From NCBI GenBank assembly GCA_019745505.1, contig JAIETE010000046.1, positions 1 through 64,000 of the forward strand: a stretch of DNA of 64,000 nucleotides, in the 5' to 3' direction. Numbering within the stretch: the stretch's first letter is position 1; every line of letters begins with the position of its first letter. Below are positions 25,965 through 34,419 of the stretch, in pieces. Source of the stretch: Candidatus Obscuribacterales bacterium. GTDB taxonomy: Bacteria; Cyanobacteriota; Vampirovibrionia; Obscuribacterales; Obscuribacteraceae. A program made the translations under genes and the position numbers. Under the pieces are notes generated by a model. It saw only the letters and a program-made list of their open reading frames with translations. It did not search any database and was not told where the DNA came from.

Positions 25965-28811
25965 TCATCGCTTTTTGACGGGGGACAAAGGATGTTTTTG
26001 GGCTGGCGCCTTCTCCGCACCAGCCGATTTTCCCGCCCTCTGCTGGAGCAAATTCTGATACATGCTGGGCGGAATATTATTGTTTTGGAATAGTCGCTTC
26101 AGCATCTCTTCGGGCGGCAGATTTTGCTTTTGCAACTCGACAGCCTGCTTCATCATGTTGTCCTTCAAGTCTGACAAAGATTGAACAGCCTTTTGTCTTT
26201 TAGCTTTGTCCAGAGCGGTTTCGTAAACTAACGGCTCGAAATATATGCCCAGCGAATTATTGTGGACGGTTTGCCGCTTAACTTCTTTGTACGCATTTCC
26301 GTCCCAGACTATTAGAGTTTGAATCGGCGTCGTCGCCATATTACGCGCAAAGTCCGCTTGCTTGCCGTTTTCCACTGCGTATCCATTTATGGCAACGATT
26401 ACGGCATCCTCCTTAATGACAGGATCAGCAGATCTCCAGTCGGCACGCGTCACTTTCATTCCTTGGGTCGGCTTCGTCGCGTAATCGGCAAGCTTTACCC
26501 TTTTCATGCCGGCAGGGAAGAACTTTTTCGCAAGCTGCTCACCGCCCTCTGCATACTTTGGATTCTTTCCTGAATTGCGAAGCATGAAAGCAGCGAGAAA
26601 CTGCTCGGCGTCATATCGACTGGCAATTTTGCGATAGTCCTCTTCGGCGGCTCTAAGATTCCCTTCTCGCTCGAAGTATCGCGCTTCGGCCTGCAATCCC
26701 ATATTGGAATAGACCCGAGCGGCAAATTCTGCCAGCTCTCGCGCCTTTTCCTTCTGCCCATGCTCGGCTCTATAGCGAATCAGCCAATCGCTGGAATTAG
26801 CCACGTTTACTCCATCTTGATTCACCGCGACCATCTTCTCGAAATATTTTGCAGCTTGCTCGGGTCTATCATGCAACACGCAATACCAGCCAAGACTGGA
26901 ATACTGATCGGGGTCTTCTTCCGCCAATTTTTCCGCTAAAGGAATGTATTTGTCGGGGTTTGGAATCTCTGCATGAGCGATGATGGACATCGCATGAACA
27001 TCGAAATCCGCGAGCGGACCGAATGCTTCTCGAGCCTGTTCGCTCGTAGGAGTCTTTCCATATTTTTTCTCGAGCCAGGCTATCGCAATCGGGGGAAAAT
27101 ACGGACTCAGCTTCTTCAATTCAGTGAGCTCAGCCAGGTCGAGTTTTTGGTTCTTCAAGTCAGGACAATAGTAGAAAACAGTCCCCATAGGCATGGGCGG
27201 ATTGAACCAGAGTTCAGGCTGCAACAAACTTGCATTGGGAGCCAATTTGCCCGCAGTAGTAGTGATCGTTGTCCAGTTGTAGGAGGTTACAAGCTCGGGG
27301 TGGTTCACTACCAGATTCTGGAAATCAGCGAACATTTTGTCCCGCTCTGCTTCTTCGAGATTGAATCGAGCGCAAACAAGAGGAAGAATATTCAATTGGG
27401 CGAAAAGAGATCGAGCACGCGAAGCTGTTTGTTTTGCTAATTGATCCACTCCATACATTCTGGCATTGAACAGATACTCGGAAGAGATTGCATTAGAAAG
27501 ATGCCTGCTGTGAAATGCCGCCACATCGTCCCAGCTCAATACGGTCAAAGGCTGCGCACCACCGTCGGCGATGAAACATCTGGTCGATGCCAGATTCAAT
27601 TCCGGGATCAGATTCTGAACATCTTCGCGATTGCTTCCTTTGTAGGCGTTATAACTTTTCAAAAAATCCCGCAGCTCAGCCGAGACAATGCCGGCTTGAA
27701 TGGCATGGCCCGTTTGCACTGACTTACGACCGGAATCGAGAATGCGCATCCACTGAATCGGCAACGAACCATGCTTGCGCATCACTTTATTCATAGTCTC
27801 TTCGATGCCGCGAGTCTGAGAAAAGCGCAAACCATACTGATTCTCTTCTAAGGGCGTCGCTTCAGACTCGACGTAATAACGCCAATTGGCAGTGCCGCGA
27901 ATCTTCAGTGCGCGAAGGACGGACTTTTCAGTCGCAGTCAACTGCTGTTTTTCGAGTTCTTCTATCATCGGCACAGCCACACCATCGCGGCAAGACATAC
28001 TCTCCAGCGCGATATTGGCGATTTGCCCGACAGAGCTGAGCTTGTCATTGTTCAAAGCTCTCGCCAGAGTTAGATGGGCACTCATTCTTGATAGTGGTGC
28101 GCGAGTATCGCTGAACAATCCGCAAATCTCCAGCATATTGAAGACGGCTTGAAGCATGGCCGCCTGTTCGTGAAGTGAGGGATCCAGCGGATTTCGAGAG
28201 AGCTCCTCAGACAGTCGAATATTTTCCTTGAACAATGCTTCGAAATTGGCCTGAGATACGTTCTTCATGAAGTCATCAGGGATTACCGATGGTGATGCCG
28301 GCGACAACTTGAGTTTTTCTATCAGCTTTTTTGCAAGCGGCTCATAGTTTTTCGCAGACCACGCGTAATCCTGCAAATTGAACTTGTACTCGTCAGGTGC
28401 TTCGCCTCTGAATGCATAATTGAACGAATAGGAATTTGCTGCGAGATCGACAGTACTGGTCTTGAAATCGAGATCTTTTGCGGCAAACTTCGAATCGGTT
28501 TTCCAGTATTTGGCATAACCCAACATTTCCGCAACATCGTGCCCCGTCGAATCGACAATCCATTCTTGCTCATTTTTAAATTTCCACTCTTTCGGCAGCA
28601 CGGCCGCTTGCTCCGTGAAAGCGGTCGCCGAAGGACTCTGAGCTAAAAACCGGGTGCCTGAAGATTTTTCTTTCTGCACAAAATCAGGAGCCAAGCCAAG
28701 CGCGGGAGAAACCGCCAGATTAACGGCAATTCCAGACAGGACAAGGAAATGACGAGGAAACTTATAAACAGCAGAATTTCCGGATTCCTTAAATGACGAG
28801 GTCCTTTTCAT
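25965..28811 (-). CDS. large exported or membrane-anchored TPR protein with C-terminal PDZ-like domain
   Basis: 948 residues with GGAGA before the ATG. Residues about 18-42 (FPRHFLVLSGIAVNLAVSP) are a signal peptide or anchor. The N-terminal third has an aromatic YSFNYAFRGEAPDEYKFNL segment. The central part is helical, with TPR units around residues 620-760 (YIPLAEKLAEEDPDQYSSL, YCVLHDRPEQAAKYFEKM, AEFAARVYSNMGLQAEARY). Residues about 800-870 resemble a PDZ fold (VKEDAVIVAINGYAVENGK-type sequence: DAVIVAINGYAVENGKQ). The last 80 residues are charged. No catalytic residues are apparent. Function unknown; a periplasmic scaffold is plausible. Confidence 0.7.
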   Translation of the reverse strand: MKRTSSFKESGNSAVYKFPRHFLVLSGIAVNLAVSPALGLAPDFVQKEKSSGTRFLAQSPSATAFTEQAAVLPKEWKFKNEQEWIVDSTGHDVAEMLGYAKYWKTDSKFAAKDLDFKTSTVDLAANSYSFNYAFRGEAPDEYKFNLQDYAWSAKNYEPLAKKLIEKLKLSPASPSVIPDDFMKNVSQANFEALFKENIRLSEELSRNPLDPSLHEQAAMLQAVFNMLEICGLFSDTRAPLSRMSAHLTLARALNNDKLSSVGQIANIALESMSCRDGVAVPMIEELEKQQLTATEKSVLRALKIRGTANWRYYVESEATPLEENQYGLRFSQTRGIEETMNKVMRKHGSLPIQWMRILDSGRKSVQTGHAIQAGIVSAELRDFLKSYNAYKGSNREDVQNLIPELNLASTRCFIADGGAQPLTVLSWDDVAAFHSRHLSNAISSEYLFNARMYGVDQLAKQTASRARSLFAQLNILPLVCARFNLEEAERDKMFADFQNLVVNHPELVTSYNWTTITTTAGKLAPNASLLQPELWFNPPMPMGTVFYYCPDLKNQKLDLAELTELKKLSPYFPPIAIAWLEKKYGKTPTSEQAREAFGPLADFDVHAMSIIAHAEIPNPDKYIPLAEKLAEEDPDQYSSLGWYCVLHDRPEQAAKYFEKMVAVNQDGVNVANSSDWLIRYRAEHGQKEKARELAEFAARVYSNMGLQAEARYFEREGNLRAAEEDYRKIASRYDAEQFLAAFMLRNSGKNPKYAEGGEQLAKKFFPAGMKRVKLADYATKPTQGMKVTRADWRSADPVIKEDAVIVAINGYAVENGKQADFARNMATTPIQTLIVWDGNAYKEVKRQTVHNNSLGIYFEPLVYETALDKAKRQKAVQSLSDLKDNMMKQAVELQKQNLPPEEMLKRLFQNNNIPPSMYQNLLQQRAGKSAGAEKAPAQKHPLSPVKKR

Positions 28812-28975
28812 GGCGTCTCCATTTCATGTTCAGGTGTCGCTTGCATCAGGCAAATCGACTTATAGTTACGCAACGTTTACTATACCCCCAGACAAGTCAG
28901 ACAACCTTATAAATAGGCTCTCGACAACAATTGTTAGCGTCATGCCGGTGTGATTTAATGATGCTTCGCGCCTAA

Positions 28976-31510
28976 ATGAATTCTTCTATGAAAACCACTG
29001 CCTCGAAAAATACACAGCACAAAGACGGATTCGTCGAGGTTCGTGGCGCCAGACAGAACAATTTGCGTGGCATTGACGTCGATATCCCGCGCAATGCATT
29101 TGTAGTCTTTACCGGAGTTTCCGGATCGGGAAAATCTTCGATTGCCTTCGGAACAATTTTTGCCGAAGCGCAACGGCGCTATTTTGATTCTATTGCTCCA
29201 TATGCTCGCCGATTGATTGCACAGCTGCCGGCACCAAAGGTCACGGAGATTCGCGGATTGCCTCCGGCTGTTGCTTTGCAACAACGGCGCGGGGAGCCGA
29301 CCGCGCGTTCGTCGGTGGGGACAATTACTAATTTGTCCAACTCGCTGCGTATGCTTTTTTCCCGCGCCGGCAACTATCCCAAGGGTGCCACCCAAAGACT
29401 GGATTCGGATGCATTTTCTCCAAACACACATACCGGTGCATGCCCTGATTGCCATGGTATAGGAATTCTGCACACGGTAAGCGAAGAATCGCTGGTGCCG
29501 GACGACAACCTCAGTATCAAAGAAGGGGCGGTAGCAGCCTGGCCCGGCGCCTGGCAAGGAAAGAATTACCGCGACATATTGAATGTGCTCGGCTATGACG
29601 TCAATAAACCCTGGAAGGAACTAAAAAAGAAAGACCGCGACTGGATTCTCTTCACCGAAGAAAAACCAGTCGTCACGGTTCATGCAGAACGCGAAGCGCA
29701 TCGAATTCAACGCCCATATCAAGGCACATACATGAGCGCCGCGGTATATGTTCGGCACACTTTCACCACCACTCAGAGCGCCACCCTGAGAAAGCGCGTC
29801 GCCCGCTTCATGGAAAAATCGCCATGCACCTCATGCCAGGGCAAACGGCTGAGAGCCGAAGCGCTTGCTGTTAAGTTTGGCGGCTTCGATATTGCGCAAC
29901 TTTCACAGATGCCACTTTCTGAGCTTTCCTGCATCCTGCAAAAAGAACTCGATTCGAAAAAGCCGGCTTCACGCGGCATCGATGAAACTGCGGCAAACCA
30001 AGAAGTGGCAAAAATGATAGTCGCAGATCTGAAAGACAGAATAACTTTGCTCAGCGAATTGGGTCTGGACTATCTATCACTGGATCGCTCCACACCCACG
30101 CTTTCAGCAGGAGAACTGCAAAGACTGAGATTGACGACTCAGCTGAAATCAGGACTATTCGGCGTTGTATATGTTCTCGACGAGCCTTCAGCCGGACTGC
30201 ATCCAGCCGATACGGAAGCACTGCTGAAAACACTGATGCAATTGAAAGAAGACGGCAATTCACTTTTCGTTGTGGAGCACGAGATGGATCTTGTGCGCGC
30301 CGCCGACTGGATCGTAGATGTTGGTCCTCATGCAGGAGATAAAGGTGGTGCCCTCCTCTACAGCGGATCTATAGATGGTCTTGCGCAGGCAAAAGACTCT
30401 CTGACACGACAATATGTCTTCGATGAAAATTCTCGAAGCAAGAGAAAACCGATCACTCCGAAAGGCTGGATGAAGCTAAGCGCCATCAACAGGCACAATC
30501 TCAAAGACCTGGAAATCGAGCTGCCGCTCTCGGTGTTGACGGTGGTGACCGGAATTTCAGGAAGCGGCAAATCGACTCTGATCAGCCAGGTGCTGGCCGA
30601 TACGCTCAGTGCCGCTCTGGGAAACCAAAAATCCGAAGAAGAAGTGGAAGAGGATGCCGAAGAGCTGGAAGAAGAAATTGAAGAACAGCGCCCGGCAAAA
30701 ATCGATGGAATCGAAAACATCAAGCGACTGGTGTGCGTAGATCAAAAACCAATCGGCAGAACTCCTCGCTCGAACCTGGCGACGTACACAGGTCTATTTG
30801 ACTTCATACGCAAAAAATTCGCATCCACGCCGCAAGCGAAAGCGCGGGCCTACAATGCCGGACGATTCTCATTCAATGTGGATGGCGGTCGCTGTACTAC
30901 GTGCGAGGGAGAAGGCTTTGTCTCAGTCGAGCTGCTATTCCTTCCAAGCGTGTATAGCCCTTGCGCTGCATGCGGCGGCACTCGGTACAATGAAGAGACG
31001 CTGGCGATAAAGTATCGCGACAAGAACATCGCAGACGTTCTGGATATGACTGTCGATGCAGCAAGCGAATTTTTCACCGAACTTCCGGCAGTCGAACGCG
31101 CGCTTAAAACATTGCGCGATGTAGGTTTGGGATATTTGAAACTCGGCCAACCGGCGACGGAATTGTCCGGAGGCGAAGCACAGCGCATCAAGCTGGCTAC
31201 AGAGTTGCAGCGAGTGCAGACGGGCAACACCGTTTACCTGCTCGACGAGCCTACGACAGGATTGCATCCAGCCGATGTGGAAAAACTGATGGTCCTTATG
31301 CACGCACTCGTCGATGCGGGCAACACCGTCATTGTCGTCGAACACGACATGGACGTAGTCGCTTCGGCCGATTGGGTAATCGACCTGGGACCGGGCGCCG
31401 GGGCTTTGGGAGGAAAGGTGACAGCAAAAGGAACACCGGAAAAGGTGTCCAGAGTACCGACCAGCCGAACCGCGCCATTTCTGGCGAAAAAGCTTCAAAC
31501 CCTCAAGTGA
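28976..31510 (+). CDS. UvrA2-type ABC-family excinuclease subunit paralogue
   Basis: 844 residues, about 100 shorter than UvrA. First ATP site: Walker A GVSGSGKSS near residue 47 and signature LSAGELQRLRL; second: GISGSGKST near 522 and signature LSGGEAQRIKLATEL with DEPTTGLHPAD. Zinc Cys pairs are present (CPDCHGIG, CTSCQGKRL; CTTCEGEGF with CAACGGTRY). The stretch between the first Walker A and first zinc module is short, and the UvrB-binding domain appears to be missing, as in UvrA2/DrrC-type proteins linked to tolerance of DNA-intercalating drugs. An acidic linker (EEEVEEDAEELEEEIEEQ) is inserted after the second Walker A. Confidence 0.9.
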   Translation: MNSSMKTTASKNTQHKDGFVEVRGARQNNLRGIDVDIPRNAFVVFTGVSGSGKSSIAFGTIFAEAQRRYFDSIAPYARRLIAQLPAPKVTEIRGLPPAVALQQRRGEPTARSSVGTITNLSNSLRMLFSRAGNYPKGATQRLDSDAFSPNTHTGACPDCHGIGILHTVSEESLVPDDNLSIKEGAVAAWPGAWQGKNYRDILNVLGYDVNKPWKELKKKDRDWILFTEEKPVVTVHAEREAHRIQRPYQGTYMSAAVYVRHTFTTTQSATLRKRVARFMEKSPCTSCQGKRLRAEALAVKFGGFDIAQLSQMPLSELSCILQKELDSKKPASRGIDETAANQEVAKMIVADLKDRITLLSELGLDYLSLDRSTPTLSAGELQRLRLTTQLKSGLFGVVYVLDEPSAGLHPADTEALLKTLMQLKEDGNSLFVVEHEMDLVRAADWIVDVGPHAGDKGGALLYSGSIDGLAQAKDSLTRQYVFDENSRSKRKPITPKGWMKLSAINRHNLKDLEIELPLSVLTVVTGISGSGKSTLISQVLADTLSAALGNQKSEEEVEEDAEELEEEIEEQRPAKIDGIENIKRLVCVDQKPIGRTPRSNLATYTGLFDFIRKKFASTPQAKARAYNAGRFSFNVDGGRCTTCEGEGFVSVELLFLPSVYSPCAACGGTRYNEETLAIKYRDKNIADVLDMTVDAASEFFTELPAVERALKTLRDVGLGYLKLGQPATELSGGEAQRIKLATELQRVQTGNTVYLLDEPTTGLHPADVEKLMVLMHALVDAGNTVIVVEHDMDVVASADWVIDLGPGAGALGGKVTAKGTPEKVSRVPTSRTAPFLAKKLQTLK

Positions 31511-31681
31511 AGCCGGCAGCCCCAAAGCACATTCGAGACATACATCCGCCATATATCCTGCTAATACACGCGCCCGAAAGATTGCAGTTTGCGCGTAAAC
31601 TCGCATTCTTGACTCTACATACTTCCGGACCTCTGATAGAATCATGGTTTCGTAATCGTGTATAGACCGAGGTCTTCCACT

Positions 31682-32548
31682 GTGACAAAGCGCACCACCA
31701 AATCCAACGTTTTTCTGATTCGCCGCGAAGCGGTCGGGGCACCGAAAGCGCCCGAAGAATTGAAACTGGCGCAGAAGAAAGTTTCTCAAGCGCGCTCCGA
31801 AGACGGAAAGAAGCGCCTGACTCTAGCCAAAGAAGCGCTTGAAATTTTTCCTGACTGCGCCGAAGCGCACACGCTGATTGCGGAGGAAACAGCCGAGCGT
31901 CCTGCACGCATGAAACATTACAGAAAAGCCATTGCTGCCGCCGAAAAAATGCTGGGCACTGATTGGGAACGCCGCTACAGAGGCAGCTTCTGGCTCTCGA
32001 GCGAAACCAGGCCGCTGATGCATGCGATGGCAATGCTGGCAATCGACCTCCAGTGGGAAGATCAAATCGACGAAGCGCTGGAAATTTATCGCAAGCTCAT
32101 GGAGTGGAACCCCGCGGACCATCAGGGCGTGCACTATCAGTTCGCCGCCTGCTTGCTGGAAGCCAATAAAGGAGATGAGCTCGAGCGGCTGCTTGCCAAA
32201 CACGAGGACGAAGCAAGCGCAGTTTTGAGTTATACAAAAGCACTTCATCTGTTCAGAAAATATGGTGAGTCGGAAAAAACAAACCAGTATTTGATAAAAG
32301 CATTTCAGGTAAATAACCATGTGCCGATTTATCTGGCTGAAGTTTTGCCACTGCCGGAGACAGCTCCCAGCACGATCGGCTTTGGCGACGAGCGGGAAGC
32401 CGAGGCGTATGTAATGGATTGCGGCTATCTGTGGGCGGATATAAAGGGCGCCGAAAAGTGGATGGCAGAAACACTAGCTTCCGAACTGGAGAAAACCTAT
32501 CCGGACAGAGAGCTGGCCGAGAAAGCCATCAAGAAATTGAAAAGCTGA
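31682..32548 (+). CDS. TPR protein of the ST7/SEC-C-associated type
   Basis: About 288 residues. The GTG at 31682 has GAGG at a good distance; a GTG at 31658 is the alternative. Pattern: EALEIFPDCAEAHTLIAEETAE, YRKAIAAAEKMLGTDW, then SSETRPLMHAMAMLAIDLQ and EIYRKLMEWNPADHQGVHY. The last two blocks (RPYM-x-A-R...L-NP-D-N-x-G-[IV]-RY in relatives) match the bacterial TPR proteins similar to eukaryotic ST7. No signal peptide. Function unknown. The RNase HI gene follows within 9 nt, so the two are co-transcribed. Confidence 0.75.
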   Translation: MTKRTTKSNVFLIRREAVGAPKAPEELKLAQKKVSQARSEDGKKRLTLAKEALEIFPDCAEAHTLIAEETAERPARMKHYRKAIAAAEKMLGTDWERRYRGSFWLSSETRPLMHAMAMLAIDLQWEDQIDEALEIYRKLMEWNPADHQGVHYQFAACLLEANKGDELERLLAKHEDEASAVLSYTKALHLFRKYGESEKTNQYLIKAFQVNNHVPIYLAEVLPLPETAPSTIGFGDEREAEAYVMDCGYLWADIKGAEKWMAETLASELEKTYPDRELAEKAIKKLKS

Positions 32549-32556
32549 GTTGTGAC

Positions 32557-33351
32557 ATGACTTTAGCAGCATCATCGATTCTCATTTACACAGACGGAGC
32601 CTGTACCGGCAACCCAGGTCCCGGCGGATGGGCGTGCATTGTATCTCTGCCCGACGGCTCAGTGCACGAACTCGGCGGAGGCGTGAAAGATACCACCAAC
32701 AACCGCATGGAATTGGCAGCAGCAATTCGCGCCCTGGCCATGCTGGAATTGAAAGAACCGACGCCCATAGTTCTCTACACGGATTCCTCCTACGTCATCA
32801 AAGGCATAACTCAATGGATCTGGGGCTGGCGCTCGCGCGGCTGGAAGAGCGCGGACGGAAAAGATGTCGCCAACCGCGAACTCTGGGAAGAACTCCTGCG
32901 GCAAGTAACCAGGCTCAAACCGTCCAATGTTGAATGGCGATATGTACGAGGTCATTCAGGATATGCCGGAAATGAGCGTTGCGACGAAATTGCAGTCTCA
33001 TTTGCGAAGAACAAACCCGAACAACTTTATGTAGGGCCTCGTGATGGATACTTTATCGATCTCAGCGAGCTACCTGATGCCGAACCGGTACCGGAACAGA
33101 AGAAATCCTCCGGCACCGGCGGCGGTACCAGCTTCGGGAACAAAAACGGATCGGGAAGCTCAGGCAGCACCGGTCCGGCGACCTATCTCAGTTATCACAA
33201 CGGAGTACTGCAGCGACACAGAACATGGGCCGAATGCGAACGCCGCGTCAAAGGTCAGTCCGGAGCAAAATTCAAGAAGGCGAAATCCCCCAGCGAAGAA
33301 AAGGAAATTATCAAAAGCTGGGGGCTGGATCCGCAAATTCGAATTGAATAG
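32557..33351 (+). CDS. rnhA: RNase HI with C-terminal hybrid-binding (viroplasmin-like) domain
   Basis: Start at 32557 (9 nt after the previous stop). Residues 1-150 are RNase HI with all four acidic catalytic residues: YTDGACTGNPGPGGW, NNRMELAAAI, YTDSSYVIKG, and GNERCDEIA; VRGHSG carries the conserved His. A Gly/Ser-rich linker (residues about 185-210) leads to a 50-residue domain YLSYHNGVLQRHRTWAECER, RVKGQSGAKFKKA, the hybrid-binding domain usually at the N-terminus of eukaryotic-type RNase H1. It removes RNA from RNA:DNA hybrids. Confidence 0.93.
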   Translation: MTLAASSILIYTDGACTGNPGPGGWACIVSLPDGSVHELGGGVKDTTNNRMELAAAIRALAMLELKEPTPIVLYTDSSYVIKGITQWIWGWRSRGWKSADGKDVANRELWEELLRQVTRLKPSNVEWRYVRGHSGYAGNERCDEIAVSFAKNKPEQLYVGPRDGYFIDLSELPDAEPVPEQKKSSGTGGGTSFGNKNGSGSSGSTGPATYLSYHNGVLQRHRTWAECERRVKGQSGAKFKKAKSPSEEKEIIKSWGLDPQIRIE

Positions 33352-33352
33352 T

Positions 33353-33877
33353 TCAGCCCAATGTTTTCAGGTAAGCATCCAAATTATCGAACATACCGCT
33401 GTATCCGCCATTCATAGATTCGAAACCATCCTCGAAAGTTTTGCGCTCCGTCTGGCTTGCATTGATCGGAAATGCCTCCAGAGCCAACTTGGTTTTCGTT
33501 CCTTGCGATTCAAAAGTGTAGATGCACAAAGTTTGCTTAGGCCAATCAGGAGCCATCGGATGGCAGCCATCGCCGCCTTCGGGATCAGAAAATGAGCTCA
33601 CGAACACCAATCTTTCCGGTGGAGCGATCTCTCTAATTATCCATTTTCCCCACATTTCAAAGCCGTTCGGCACAGCCATTTTGTAGAGAAAAACGCCGCC
33701 GGGTTTCGGTTCAAATTTTTCGATTGTAAGAGCAAATCCTTTCGGGCCCCACCAGTGCGCAAGGTGCTCGCGCTCAGTAAACAATTTGAAAACAAGCTCT
33801 CTTGGCGCATCAATGACACGATCTTGCTTGAAAACAATTTCCGGCACAAACGGAACGGGTCCTTCGCTATTTGGCAT
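33353..33877 (-). CDS. SRPBCC (AHSA1-like) domain protein
   Basis: 174 residues from the ATG at 33877, which overlaps the ArsR stop by 11 nt; the upstream in-frame codons are just the ArsR tail in another frame. AHSA1 features: VFKQDRVIDAPRELVFKLFT, HLAHWWGPKGF, GGVFLYKMAVPNGFEMWGKW, and the C-terminal helix KTFEDGFESMNGGYSGMFD. This family has a hydrophobic ligand pocket; the ligand is unknown. It is regulated together with the ArsR gene. Confidence 0.9.
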   Translation of the reverse strand: MPNSEGPVPFVPEIVFKQDRVIDAPRELVFKLFTEREHLAHWWGPKGFALTIEKFEPKPGGVFLYKMAVPNGFEMWGKWIIREIAPPERLVFVSSFSDPEGGDGCHPMAPDWPKQTLCIYTFESQGTKTKLALEAFPINASQTERKTFEDGFESMNGGYSGMFDNLDAYLKTLG

Positions 33878-34253
33878 CACTCTTTCCTCTTTGGTCTTTG
33901 TCTTGCTCTTTATCTTTTTTCGCTTCTCGACTTTGCAGTTCGGCGAGATACTCCTCAAGCCGCTCCATGCTGTCTTCCCAGAACCTTCTGTATTGCTCGA
34001 CCCAATCTGCAGCTTGCTGAAGCGGTCTTGCTTCAAGTCGGCACGGACGCCACTGCGCATCTCGACTGCGCGAGATCAGCCCAGCCCGCTCGAGGACTTT
34101 CAAATGCTTCGTAATGGCAGGAAGGCTCATTTCAAAAGGCTCTGCCAATTCAGTGACGGAAGACTCACCGGTGGACAGACGCTCAAGAATGGCTCGCCTG
34201 GTGGGATCCGCAAGGGCTGCAAATGTAGCGCTGAGCTGGTCGGGGGATTTCAA
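33867..34253 (-). CDS. ArsR family transcriptional regulator
   Basis: 128 residues, TTG start at 34253 (AGG upstream). Winged helix: LSATFAALADPTRRAILERL, SVTELAEPFEMSLPAITKHLKVLERAGLI, the standard pattern of the metal-independent ArsR group paired with SRPBCC genes. No Cys metal site. The C-terminus is a long Lys/Asp/Glu-rich tail. A 30-bp dyad lies directly upstream. Confidence 0.92.
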   Translation of the reverse strand: MKSPDQLSATFAALADPTRRAILERLSTGESSVTELAEPFEMSLPAITKHLKVLERAGLISRSRDAQWRPCRLEARPLQQAADWVEQYRRFWEDSMERLEEYLAELQSREAKKDKEQDKDQRGKSDAK

Positions 34254-34259
34254 CGTACT

Positions 34260-34289
34260 TTACCTATTAGTTAATTAACCTACTGGTAA
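34260..34289. promoter_or_regulatory. 30-bp dyad, probable ArsR operator
   Basis: TTACCTATTAGTTAA is followed by TTAACCTACTGGTAA: arms of 15 bp, 11 of 15 positions symmetric, centred on GTTAATTAAC. It covers the region immediately in front of the arsR start codon. Confidence 0.65.
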
Positions 34290-34419
34290 AATATCATCTA
34301 AAGCCAGCCATGTCAAGCCGGACGGGACTTTCGCTCGAAGACCGAAAAATCGCCCCAACGACAAACCCATCCTTTATATATACATTCACACCCTTTATGC
34401 CGGATGCCCAGACATGCCG

